NCBI GenBank assembly: GCA_965657165.1
Contig: CBFHNG010000041.1
Span: forward strand, 1 to 15,777
Reading direction: 5' to 3'
Length of the DNA: 15,777 nucleotides
DNA from: UBA3537 sp965657165
GTDB taxonomy: Bacteria > Bacteroidota > Bacteroidia > Flavobacteriales > Flavobacteriaceae
Below the pieces are notes generated by a model that was not told the origin of the DNA, ran no database searches, and worked only from the letters and a program-made list of their open reading frames with translations. This document shows positions 8,488-15,580 of the stretch, piece by piece. The translations under genes and the position numbers were made by a program. Numbering within the stretch: position 1 is the stretch's first letter; every line of letters starts with the position of its first letter.

Positions 8488-10470
8488 TTGAAAATATTAG
8501 ACCGCTACATACTATCCACCTATTTAAAGTCATTTTTTAGTGTCTTTACTATTTTAATGTTTATTTTTCTACTGCAATCCGTTTGGGTTTATATTTCTGA
8601 GCTCGCTGGAAAAGATTTAGAATTTGATGTAATTCTAAAATTTTTGATCTATGTATCCCCTAGAATAGTAGTTTTAGTTCTACCCCTAACGGTGCTTTTG
8701 GTATCTATAATGGTCTTTGGAAATTTTGCTGAAAACTACGAGTTCGCAGCAATGAAATCAACAGGGATTTCTTTGCAACGCGCCATGAAAAGTTTAAGTA
8801 TTTTTATCGTATTTCTATCTATTATTAGTTTTTTCTTTGCCAATAATGTCATTCCATTGGCAGAATATAATTTTTATAATTTAAGACAGAACATTGCCCG
8901 TGTAAAACCCGCAATGATTGTTGCCGAAGGTCAATTTAATCAGATTCAAGACATCAACATCAAAGTGGCTAAAAAAAGTGGTGAGAATGGTGAATTTCTT
9001 GAAGATGTTATCATTCATCAAAAAAAAGGAAATAGTTCTGGAAACTATACTGTGATTAAATCTAAAACAGGAGAATTTTATAGCGATGAATCCTCAGACC
9101 TTGTTCAACTCATCCTATATGATGGAAATTATTATGACGAGATTCAATCGGCAAATTACCAAAAGAGAACAAAAAACAGGCCACAAGTCAAAAGTACATT
9201 TGAGCGCTATGTGATTAATATTGATGTCTCAAAATTTAATGACATCGATTTTGATAAAAAAAACACCAATACACGTTATAATATGCTTGGTGTTGCCGAA
9301 CTGAATACCACAATTGATTCCTTGTACGATACAAGAAGTGAAACAATAGATGAGTTTTCAAAAAATATGATGGTACGCTCACAACAAACAAATCTGAACC
9401 TAAATTATAAGTATAATAAAAAGGATACTTTAACTGAAATGCCAAAAAATATAATTGATCTTTTTACAAAGAAAAAAGCCGTTCAATTGTATAATTTAGC
9501 TATTGGTTCTGCAAGCTCTGCACAAGACGATATAAAAGTTAAGACAAAAGCATTATCAATTTCAACTACAAATATTAATAAGCATATTGTGGCGCTACAC
9601 GATAAATTTGCTTTAGGCTTGATGTGTATTATACTGTTTTTTGTGGGGGCACCATTAGGTGCTTTAATACGAAAAGGAGGCATTGGACTTCCTTTGGTTA
9701 TTGCTATTTTGATCTTCTTAACGTATCATTTCATTAGTATTTTTGCTAAAAACAGTTCGGAAGATAATAGTTTGGATCCTGTTTTTGCTACATGGTTGGC
9801 GGGATTAATTATGTTGCCTTTTAGTATCTATCTGACAAGTAGAGCAACAAAAGATAGGGCGCTATTGGATTTAGACTCCATCTTAATACCATTAAAACAA
9901 AAATTAGTAAAAACTTCTATAATTTCAGAAAGTGACCAAAAAAAAGAAACTATTGATACTAAAAATATAGACAGTTTTGAAAATGACAAACTCATAGATT
10001 TAGTAAAAAATTATAGACACTATGGATTGAGTATTGCTCACAAAACAAATGCACTTCAAGTTCTAGAACAAAGAGGTATTACAGAACTAGAACTGAAACT
10101 TTCTGGAAATTTAAGTAATGAATCATTCGAATCTGGTGTGCGTCATATGAAAGATTATCACGAAAATGCAACACTTGCAAATTATGCACATCTAACGTTT
10201 TTGATTTTTGGTCTAGGTGGATTGGTCCTCAACAATAATGGTTTACCTACAGTAGGTCAAGTTTTTGTGGCCATTGGCATATGTTCAGCGCTCTTATTTG
10301 TTGTGTTATTCATTAAAGTTTTAAAAAATCAATCTGAATTTTATAAAATTTTGAAAAAGAAATTTATGACTCACAATGTTGTTTTTATTATTTTAGCACT
10401 TCCCCTATTCTTCTTATATCGCTTCTATTTCAATAAAAAAATGAATGAAGATTTAACTAAAATTTCATAA
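8488..10470 (+). CDS. LptF/LptG-family permease (LPS export), TTG start
   Basis: A 660-residue inner-membrane permease of the YjgP/YjgQ (LptF/LptG) family, part of the ABC machine that extracts lipopolysaccharide and hands it to the periplasmic bridge. Three N-terminal helices (about 14-36, 50-77, 102-119) precede a periplasmic beta-jellyroll region (about 125-360). Three more helices follow (374-394, 399-419, 433-452) with the family signature FFVGAPLGALIRKGGIGLPL. Beyond the core, residues 455-660 form an extension with three further hydrophobic segments (about 562-582, 589-611, 629-646), much longer than the roughly 360-residue E. coli proteins. I chose the TTG start because KILDRYILSTYLKSFF is the conserved beginning and the next Met (residue 24) would remove it. 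F cannot be told from G here. Confidence 0.9.
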   Translation: MKILDRYILSTYLKSFFSVFTILMFIFLLQSVWVYISELAGKDLEFDVILKFLIYVSPRIVVLVLPLTVLLVSIMVFGNFAENYEFAAMKSTGISLQRAMKSLSIFIVFLSIISFFFANNVIPLAEYNFYNLRQNIARVKPAMIVAEGQFNQIQDINIKVAKKSGENGEFLEDVIIHQKKGNSSGNYTVIKSKTGEFYSDESSDLVQLILYDGNYYDEIQSANYQKRTKNRPQVKSTFERYVINIDVSKFNDIDFDKKNTNTRYNMLGVAELNTTIDSLYDTRSETIDEFSKNMMVRSQQTNLNLNYKYNKKDTLTEMPKNIIDLFTKKKAVQLYNLAIGSASSAQDDIKVKTKALSISTTNINKHIVALHDKFALGLMCIILFFVGAPLGALIRKGGIGLPLVIAILIFLTYHFISIFAKNSSEDNSLDPVFATWLAGLIMLPFSIYLTSRATKDRALLDLDSILIPLKQKLVKTSIISESDQKKETIDTKNIDSFENDKLIDLVKNYRHYGLSIAHKTNALQVLEQRGITELELKLSGNLSNESFESGVRHMKDYHENATLANYAHLTFLIFGLGGLVLNNNGLPTVGQVFVAIGICSALLFVVLFIKVLKNQSEFYKILKKKFMTHNVVFIILALPLFFLYRFYFNKKMNEDLTKIS

Positions 10471-10488
10471 GTTTTACTGGCGTTCTAC

Positions 10489-10496
10489 TATCTTTG
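10489..10496 (+). promoter_or_regulatory. Bacteroidota -7 promoter element for ribB
   Basis: TATCTTTG matches TAnnTTTG and lies 13 bp before the ribB ATG. An imperfect TTTC at 10463-10466, 22 bp upstream, may act as the -33 box. Transcription would begin only a few bases before the start codon, giving a very short leader. It sits in the 39-bp gap after the lpt permease, so ribB can be expressed apart from the ftsK operon. Confidence 0.55.
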
Positions 10497-10509
10497 CAAA
10501 AAATACTTC

Positions 10510-11661
10510 ATGTCAATAACACAAAAATCAACTCCAATAGAGAAACTCAACACCATTGAGGAAGCAATAGCGGATATAAAAGCGGGTAAGGTCGTTGTTG
10601 TTGTTGATGATGAAAATCGTGAAAATGAAGGAGATTTTATTGCAGCCGCAGAAACTGTAACGCCAGAGATGATCAATTTTATGGCCACTCATGGACGCGG
10701 ACTTATATGTGCGCCACTTACAGAAACGCGTTGTGATGAATTAGAATTGAATATGATGGTACAAAACAACACTGTACTTCATCATACACAATTTACAGTT
10801 TCTGTCGATTTAATTGGACATGGGTGTACCACAGGAATATCAGTGTCTGACCGCGCCAAAACCATAAAATCACTTGTAAATTCAGAAACAAAGCCTCATG
10901 ATTTGGGGCGTCCAGGACATATTTTTCCTTTAAAAGCAAAAAATGGTGGTGTTTTGCGACGTACTGGACATACAGAAGCCGCTGTTGATTTGGCCCGATT
11001 GGCAGGATTTCAACCCGCAGGTATTTTGGTTGAAATTTTAAATGAGGACGGAACAATGGCACGACTGCCACAACTGATTGAAGTAGCCAAAAAATTTGAC
11101 CTCAAAATCATTTCTATAGAAGATCTTGTCGCCTATCGTATGCAACACGATTCATTAATTGATAAAAAACATGATTTTCAAATTGAAACACGTTTTGGAA
11201 CATACCGACTAAGAGCATATCAACAAACCACCAATGATGCCGTTCATATTGCACTGACAAAAGGACAATGGTCTATTAATGAAGCTATTCCAACACGAAT
11301 CAACTCCACATTAGTGAATAATGATATTTTGGGAACACTTACCAACAATGCCGATAAAAAATTAGATGAGATGTTTCGTGTGATTGATAAAGAAGGTAAA
11401 GGTGCTATTATTTTTATCAATCAAAATTCTAGTCCACAAAAAACATTGAAACGATTAGGGGTTTTAAAAGAGATTCAAAAAAAAGGTAAAGTTGTCAAAG
11501 CACCAAGCATTAGTATGGATGAAAAAGACTTTGGCATTGGTGCACAAATTCTTCACGACCTAGACATTACTAAAATTAATCTAATTTCCAATAGCAAACA
11601 AAAAAAGCGTGTTGGTATGATTGGTTATGGCTTAGAAATTATTGATTATATCAATTACTAA
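10510..11661 (+). CDS. ribB: 3,4-dihydroxy-2-butanone-4-phosphate synthase with degenerate GTP cyclohydrolase II domain
   Basis: A 383-residue cytoplasmic enzyme of riboflavin synthesis. The N-terminal RibB domain (about 10-215) is intact: the metal and substrate loop DDENRENEGD at 33-42, RPGHIFPL at 134-141, RRTGHTEAAVDLARLAG at 150-166 and EILNEDGTMARL near 174-186. It converts ribulose 5-phosphate to 3,4-dihydroxy-2-butanone 4-phosphate. The C-terminal part (about 224-383) has the GTP cyclohydrolase II layout but lacks its active site. The three zinc cysteines (HSECLTGD and RCDCG in E. coli RibA) are replaced by INSTLVNND and TNNAD, and RQEGR by NQNSS. It therefore should not hydrolyse GTP, and a separate RibA is expected elsewhere. 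I recall the same degenerate tail in other flavobacterial proteins annotated RibB or RibBA, so it is probably conserved rather than recent decay. Confidence 0.9.
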   Translation: MSITQKSTPIEKLNTIEEAIADIKAGKVVVVVDDENRENEGDFIAAAETVTPEMINFMATHGRGLICAPLTETRCDELELNMMVQNNTVLHHTQFTVSVDLIGHGCTTGISVSDRAKTIKSLVNSETKPHDLGRPGHIFPLKAKNGGVLRRTGHTEAAVDLARLAGFQPAGILVEILNEDGTMARLPQLIEVAKKFDLKIISIEDLVAYRMQHDSLIDKKHDFQIETRFGTYRLRAYQQTTNDAVHIALTKGQWSINEAIPTRINSTLVNNDILGTLTNNADKKLDEMFRVIDKEGKGAIIFINQNSSPQKTLKRLGVLKEIQKKGKVVKAPSISMDEKDFGIGAQILHDLDITKINLISNSKQKKRVGMIGYGLEIIDYINY

Positions 11662-12854
11662 CCAATTGTTTTTTTTATGCAATTGGCCATTAATTCAGCT
11701 CTTTGATGCGCTTCTTCTTCAGTCCAAGATAGTTTTATGAGACATGAAATATTTCTTCCAATAAAATGATCTGATTTAGAAAAATCCTTGTCTTTCAAAT
11801 CATCTAATCCATTTTTTAATTCTTGAGATAAAGGATACAAAGATTTTTTATCCTTCAAGTGCTCCCATTTTCGAATGTAGTGCCAATTGTTATCATAATA
11901 ATGAAAACAAGCATCGATTCCATTGGCTTTAAAGGATTGAATGACACCTCTAGCGGTTTCTAAATCGTTCAAAAAGAAATTTAAAAACGCATAACTCTCT
12001 ACTCCACCTTCTGGAACAGTTCGAAAGGTAATCCCATCAATGGGCTCTAGGGCATGTCTAAGAATGGAATAATGCTTTTTTTGAAGGGCTAAAAACTCAT
12101 CGATACGTCTAAATTGTGCTAATCCAACAGCAGCATTGAGTTCAGAAATACGAAAATTATAGCCTAAAAAAGGGTGTGTTTCTGCGCCACGATCCTGTCC
12201 AGCATGATCATGTCCATGGTCACTAAAATGATCGAGATGTTTTGCATAAGTCGGGTTGTTGGTAATAACGCCTCCGCCTTCGCCACAAGTGACTGTTTTT
12301 ACAAAATCAAAAGAAAAACAACCCAAATCGCCAATCGTACCTAAGGATTTTCCTTTGTATGTCCCGCCAATGGCTTGGCAAGCATCCTCGATTAACAGTA
12401 AATGGTGTGTGTCACAAATGGATTTTAAAGCCTCGAGATTGGCCATACTCCCACACATATGCACGGGCATAATAGCTTTTGTTTTTGGCGTAATAGCGGC
12501 CTTAACCGCTTCTATATCAAGGGTTAGAGTGTCGTCTATATCAACAGCTACAGGTGTTGCCCCTGTCATCATAATGGCTTCAAAGCTCGCTACAAATGTA
12601 AAGGTGGGCATGATCACTTCATCTCCCGCCCCAACACCAGCAGCAGCGAGGGCCATACTTACAGCAGCAGTGCCGCTACTCACCAATTGTGCATGCTTAA
12701 CATCAAATCGTTTTTGAATAGCCAATTCCATATCCTTGGCTTTCCAATGCCCTTGTCTAAGGCCATCAAAACCATAACGCATCAAAACACCAGAGTCCAA
12801 TACATCTTGGACTTCTTTGCGTTCGGCATCGCCAAAAAGTTCAAATCCGGGCAT
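11658..12854 (-). CDS. DegT/DnrJ/EryC1/StrS-family PLP aminotransferase
   Basis: A 398-residue fold-type I PLP enzyme. Visible landmarks are SSGTAAVSMAL at 59-69 (cofactor phosphate loop), IEDACQAIG at 155-163 with Asp157 for the PLP ring nitrogen, and SFDFVKTVTCGEGG at 181-194, where Lys186 forms the Schiff base. The DHGHDH stretch and the YNFRISELNAAVGLAQ segment (about 233-248) are typical of the family. Most members transfer an amino group to a keto sugar in surface polysaccharide or antibiotic pathways, but no sugar or glycosyltransferase genes lie nearby, so the substrate is unknown. It begins 2 bp after the nitroreductase and is co-transcribed with it. Its TAG stop overlaps the ribB stop, leaving no space for a terminator between the convergent genes. 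Confidence 0.9.
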   Translation of the reverse strand: MPGFELFGDAERKEVQDVLDSGVLMRYGFDGLRQGHWKAKDMELAIQKRFDVKHAQLVSSGTAAVSMALAAAGVGAGDEVIMPTFTFVASFEAIMMTGATPVAVDIDDTLTLDIEAVKAAITPKTKAIMPVHMCGSMANLEALKSICDTHHLLLIEDACQAIGGTYKGKSLGTIGDLGCFSFDFVKTVTCGEGGGVITNNPTYAKHLDHFSDHGHDHAGQDRGAETHPFLGYNFRISELNAAVGLAQFRRIDEFLALQKKHYSILRHALEPIDGITFRTVPEGGVESYAFLNFFLNDLETARGVIQSFKANGIDACFHYYDNNWHYIRKWEHLKDKKSLYPLSQELKNGLDDLKDKDFSKSDHFIGRNISCLIKLSWTEEEAHQRAELMANCIKKTIG

Positions 12855-12856
12855 AA

Positions 12857-13489
12857 TTATAAAATTTCAGTTACAGATTCAGATAGGGGTTTACGTACTT
12901 TTTTCATTGCTGCAAAAGGGTCATCCTCTGCCCTATACCCCATTGGCATGATAAGAACAGAACGTAAGCCTTTGGCTTTTAAATCGAAATACGCATCAAA
13001 TTTTGCAGGCTCAAAACCTTCCATTGGACAAGCATCAATGTTAAGATCTGCACAAACGGCCAACAAATTCCCCATGGCCAAATATGCTTGTTTTGCGCCC
13101 CAAAGAAAAATTTCATCTGTGGATTTAGCCCCAAAACTATCAATAATATGCGTTCTAAAAGGCGCTAAAATTTCATCTGGGGTTTGACGTATGCTTTTGA
13201 CCCGCTCAAAATATGCATTGACATAATCTGCATCTAATGAGGTTTTGACGCAAAAAATAGCCACATGAGATGCCTGTTCCACTTGCTTTTGATTCATGGA
13301 CATGGGCACCAATTCGTTTTGAATGGCTTTGTTATGGACCAACAAAAGCTGAACAGGTTGCAATCCATACGAAGACGCTGACAGATTAAAACCTTCCTTT
13401 ATTTTTTCAATAGCTGATGATGAAATAAATTTATTAGAATCAAATTTTTTGGTGGCATAGCGCCATTTAAGGGCGTTGAGTAGACTCAT
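12857..13489 (-). CDS. Nitroreductase-family NAD(P)H oxidoreductase
   Basis: A 210-residue FMN flavoprotein of the NfsB-like type. Family marks are RYATKKFD at residues 10-17 (FMN phosphate contact), SASSYGLQPVQLLLV at 37-51, and the C-terminal GLRSVLIMPMGYRAEDDPFA with the flavin-binding MGYR region. Such enzymes reduce nitroaromatics, quinones or flavins with NAD(P)H in the cytoplasm; the physiological substrate is unknown. It is the first gene of a two-gene operon with the aminotransferase. The ATG at 13489 lies about 16 bp after a TATTTTTG promoter element. Confidence 0.9.
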   Translation of the reverse strand: MSLLNALKWRYATKKFDSNKFISSSAIEKIKEGFNLSASSYGLQPVQLLLVHNKAIQNELVPMSMNQKQVEQASHVAIFCVKTSLDADYVNAYFERVKSIRQTPDEILAPFRTHIIDSFGAKSTDEIFLWGAKQAYLAMGNLLAVCADLNIDACPMEGFEPAKFDAYFDLKAKGLRSVLIMPMGYRAEDDPFAAMKKVRKPLSESVTEIL

Positions 13490-13505
13490 AGTATTGTATT
13501 TTGAG

Positions 13506-13513
13506 CAAAAATA
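13506..13513 (-). promoter_or_regulatory. Putative -7 promoter element for the nitroreductase operon
   Basis: On the minus strand this reads TATTTTTG, a TAnnTTTG match, 16 bp before the nitroreductase ATG. No TTTG-like -33 box is found at the expected distance. The rest of the gap to the next gene (13514-13703) shows nothing I can support. Confidence 0.4.
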
Positions 13514-13703
13514 AGGAATTTTAGAACGATGAAGACCTAATGAAAATTTAAAAATTTTTATATATTTACAACGAATAAAGTCCCAAATTTATTCTTCATA
13601 CCATGAAATGCCTATAAATCTATAGTATTTATTTTTTCTTGAAGATTTTTTTGGAACCTATTCAGTGAGCTTAATTTAGTTCAGCGTACATAATAAATTT
13701 AAA

Positions 13704-14093
13704 ATGAAAATAAAATATAAAAAAGAGCCTTTAATAGTTTACTTGTCAGCAGGTTTTTTTTGGTTTATGTTTTTTAATGTAATTTTTTTTGAAAAAGAAG
13801 AGCTTAGTTCGTTGGATTATGGTTGGATTGTAATGTCTCTTATTTATCTAGGAATATTTTTTTATCAAAAAAAATATAAATATATCACCATAGAAGATGG
13901 TATAATTAGAATCAATGGCCCTCTAGGAAAAGAATTAAAACTTACTGAAGTCAAACGCATAAAAAAGTTTGCTGGTGATTATATCATCAAAACAGACCGA
14001 AAAGAAATGACTATAAATACACAAATTATCGATTCTAATTCATTAAAAGAATTAGATGCAGAATTAGAAAAACTTGATGTGGTTTGGGGATGA
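13704..14093 (+). CDS. Small membrane protein with PH-like domain, hypothetical
   Basis: A 129-residue protein that I do not recognise by name. Two hydrophobic segments (about 10-28 and 40-54) form a short membrane hairpin. A soluble part (about 58-129) follows, with alternating beta strands (YITIEDGIIRINGP, KELKLTEVKRIKKF, YIIKTDRKEMTINTQI) and a closing helix (SNSLKELDAELEKL). This layout, two helices and then a small beta sheet with a C-terminal helix, is typical of bacterial PH-like membrane proteins, but that is inference from pattern. No partner gene is evident. It stands alone between a divergent operon and the cassette-like gene at 14261. Confidence 0.65.
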   Translation: MKIKYKKEPLIVYLSAGFFWFMFFNVIFFEKEELSSLDYGWIVMSLIYLGIFFYQKKYKYITIEDGIIRINGPLGKELKLTEVKRIKKFAGDYIIKTDRKEMTINTQIIDSNSLKELDAELEKLDVVWG

Positions 14094-14198
14094 ATATATA
14101 TGTTAATTAATGTAGACACTAAAACATGTTAAGTGTGACTTTTGAATCAAAAAATAAAATATAAAAAAGAAATAAACACGATATGTGGATATATACAA

Positions 14199-14208
14199 GT
14201 TAGCTTGC
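14199..14208 (+). repeat. Left arm of the inverted repeat bracketing the secreted hydrolase
   Basis: GTTAGCTTGC, the exact reverse complement of 15279-15288 on the far side of the gene. Adding the next three bases gives 12 of 13 matches. It follows TATATACAA, a layout reminiscent of the GTTAG end of an integron attC site. Confidence 0.75.
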
Positions 14209-14260
14209 ATTTGAACGCAACACCTTGAGAAAATATCAGCCCTTTAGATAAATAATAGAG

Positions 14261-15274
14261 ATGAACAAAACATTAATTACACTTACCTTAATACTGATTG
14301 GAGCGAATTCCTTCGCTCAAACTATTAGCCCTAAGGCATTAGGCTTTGAAGAACATAGATTTACTGACGAAAAAATAAGTGAGGTAAATTATTATCTTAG
14401 CATCGACTCAACAAATAGTAAAAAACCTCTCTTAGTATATTTAGATGGTTCGGGAGCATATCCTCTTTTCCAGAAAATAGATGCTGGAATTGGCTCAACT
14501 GTAGTGATCGATTTTCAGAAATTAAACAAGGAATACAAAATCTTATTGATTAGCAAGCCTGGAGTTCCTTTTGTAGATTCTGTACAAAATGATGAAAATG
14601 GATTCCCAGTTTATGAAGAACCTATCGAATATAGGAAAAATTTATCTTTAGATTGGAGAGTAAATTCTGCTAATTTAATCATTAATAAGTTGGTAGATGA
14701 AAAAAGTATTGACACTTCAAAAATTGCTATTTTCGGATTTTCTGAAGGAGCACAGGTAGGTCCCAAATTAGCTAAGGAAAACAAACACATAACTCATCTT
14801 TTGTTATTTGGTGGTAATGGATTAAATCAACTCTTCGACCCTATCATTAATGCAAGAATGAAAGCGACCCGTGGTCAAATTTCTGAAACGGATTCACAAA
14901 TGGAAATTGATTCACTTTTTGCTGAATATAAAAACATCTATCGAGACAAAAAAAATACAGATAAAGAATGGTGGGGACATTCTTATAAGAGATGGGCTTC
15001 ATTTACGGAAACAGATCCCTATAAATACTTATTAGAATTAGAGATACCAATTTACATCGCAAATGGAAGTTTAGACGAAAATTCAGTGTTAAGTGCAGAT
15101 TATATTCAATTAGAATTCATAAAAAACAGAAAAGATAATCTAACATATAAAACATATCCGAATTGCGACCATCAGTTTAATGAAATCATTATGGAAAATG
15201 GACAATTCATAGAAGCTAAACCAAAACTTGATATTGTAATGAAATCTGCATATGATTGGCTGAAAAAAAAGTAA
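14261..15274 (+). CDS. Secreted alpha/beta serine hydrolase
   Basis: A 337-residue exported enzyme. The signal peptide covers residues 1-19 or 20 (LTLILIGANSFAQ). The hydrolase fold shows KKPLLVYLDGSG at 54-65, a likely oxyanion region. The nucleophile elbow GFSEG at 159-163 gives Ser161; D272 in ANGSLDENS and His304 in NCDHQF complete a full catalytic triad in the right order. It has no T9SS sorting domain and no lipobox, so it is predicted to be periplasmic. It resembles dienelactone-hydrolase or acyl-peptidase-like esterases, but the substrate is unknown. A purine-rich ATAGAG directly precedes the ATG. The gene stands alone, bracketed by a 10-bp inverted repeat, with a strong terminator about 200 bp downstream. 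Confidence 0.85.
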   Translation: MNKTLITLTLILIGANSFAQTISPKALGFEEHRFTDEKISEVNYYLSIDSTNSKKPLLVYLDGSGAYPLFQKIDAGIGSTVVIDFQKLNKEYKILLISKPGVPFVDSVQNDENGFPVYEEPIEYRKNLSLDWRVNSANLIINKLVDEKSIDTSKIAIFGFSEGAQVGPKLAKENKHITHLLLFGGNGLNQLFDPIINARMKATRGQISETDSQMEIDSLFAEYKNIYRDKKNTDKEWWGHSYKRWASFTETDPYKYLLELEIPIYIANGSLDENSVLSADYIQLEFIKNRKDNLTYKTYPNCDHQFNEIIMENGQFIEAKPKLDIVMKSAYDWLKKK

Positions 15275-15278
15275 AAAC

Positions 15279-15288
15279 GCAAGCTAAC
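15279..15288 (+). repeat. Right arm of the inverted repeat bracketing the secreted hydrolase
   Basis: GCAAGCTAAC, reverse complement of 14199-14208, starting 5 bp after the hydrolase stop codon and running into the longer imperfect inverted repeat that begins at 15286. Confidence 0.75.
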
Positions 15289-15406
15289 ACGGTGTATAAG
15301 TAATAGCGGTTTACTCGCTTAAATGAAACAAAATAAATAAAGTAAAGGTCATTACAATCCGAAAAGTTAGTGCATAAAATCCGCTACTTTTCATATACTA
15401 ACCGTT
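15286..15406. repeat. Imperfect long inverted repeat, attC-like
   Basis: The left arm 15286-15309 (AACACGGTGTATAAG... to ...TAGCGG) can pair with 15381-15406, whose reverse complement reads AACGGTTAGTATATG... to ...TAGCGG. Shared blocks are AAC, GG, GTATA and TAGCGG, with small bulges, around a 71-base loop. Size and layout resemble integron attC sites or the short intergenic repeats of flavobacterial genomes; I cannot show which. Confidence 0.5.
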
Positions 15407-15410
15407 TTGA

Positions 15411-15437
15411 GTTTCCTTTTGCGGAGAAAGAGGGATT
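15411..15437 (+). repeat. Detached copy of the tRNA-Ser 3' end (att-like, copy 1)
   Basis: A 27-bp exact direct repeat of 15577-15603. It contains the acceptor-arm 3' strand, part of the T arm and 11 bp of trailer of the tRNA-Ser gene, but no other part of a tRNA. Such partial copies are typical of sites left by tRNA-targeting integrases. Confidence 0.85.
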
Positions 15438-15475
15438 ATTTTATGATCCCATAAGGAAATCCTGGGCAAGCATAG

Positions 15476-15511
15476 AAACCAACTTTCTTCCAGAAAGTCT
15501 TTGGTTTTTTT
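15476..15511 (+). terminator. Rho-independent terminator, plus strand
   Basis: The stem AAACCA/TGGTTT (15476-15481 with 15502-15507) encloses ACTTTCT/AGAAAGT (15482-15488 with 15492-15498) around the loop TCC, with a 3-base bulge and a run of T to 15511. It would end plus-strand transcripts coming from the secreted hydrolase. Confidence 0.8.
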
Positions 15512-15554
15512 CATGATTCAAACCTGAACTAAACTTCAGTTTATCTCATAAAAA

Positions 15555-15580
15555 AAACCAAGTGCAAATGCACTTGGTTT
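15555..15580 (-). terminator. Rho-independent terminator of tRNA-Ser
   Basis: A perfect 11-bp stem, AAACCAAGTGC/GCACTTGGTTT (15555-15565 with 15570-15580), with a 4-base loop. A run of A on the plus strand to its left becomes a T tract in the minus-strand transcript. It lies 7 bp beyond the tRNA 3' end. Confidence 0.88.

Noticed and set aside
11662..11686. CCAATTG...CAATTGG inverted repeat near the ribB/aminotransferase junction
   Set aside because: The stem is only 7 bp, its T run lies in the loop rather than after the stem, and it is inside the aminotransferase coding end, so it is not a convincing terminator.
12256..13187. Two long plus-strand open frames opposite the aminotransferase and nitroreductase genes
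   Set aside because: They are antisense shadows of clear enzyme genes, with compositions unlike the neighbours and no recognisable motifs.
14116..14138. ACACT...AGTGT weak hairpin after the small membrane protein gene
   Set aside because: A five-base stem with mismatches and no T tract; it could occur by chance in AT-rich DNA.
15432..15450. GGGAT...ATCCC hairpin next to the detached tRNA copy
   Set aside because: A five-base stem with no T tract; half of it is simply the tRNA T-arm sequence in the 27-bp repeat.
15411..15480. Possible second tRNA gene around the first 27-bp repeat
   Set aside because: Only the 3' acceptor strand and part of the T arm are present; there is no anticodon arm, D arm or matching 5' acceptor strand.
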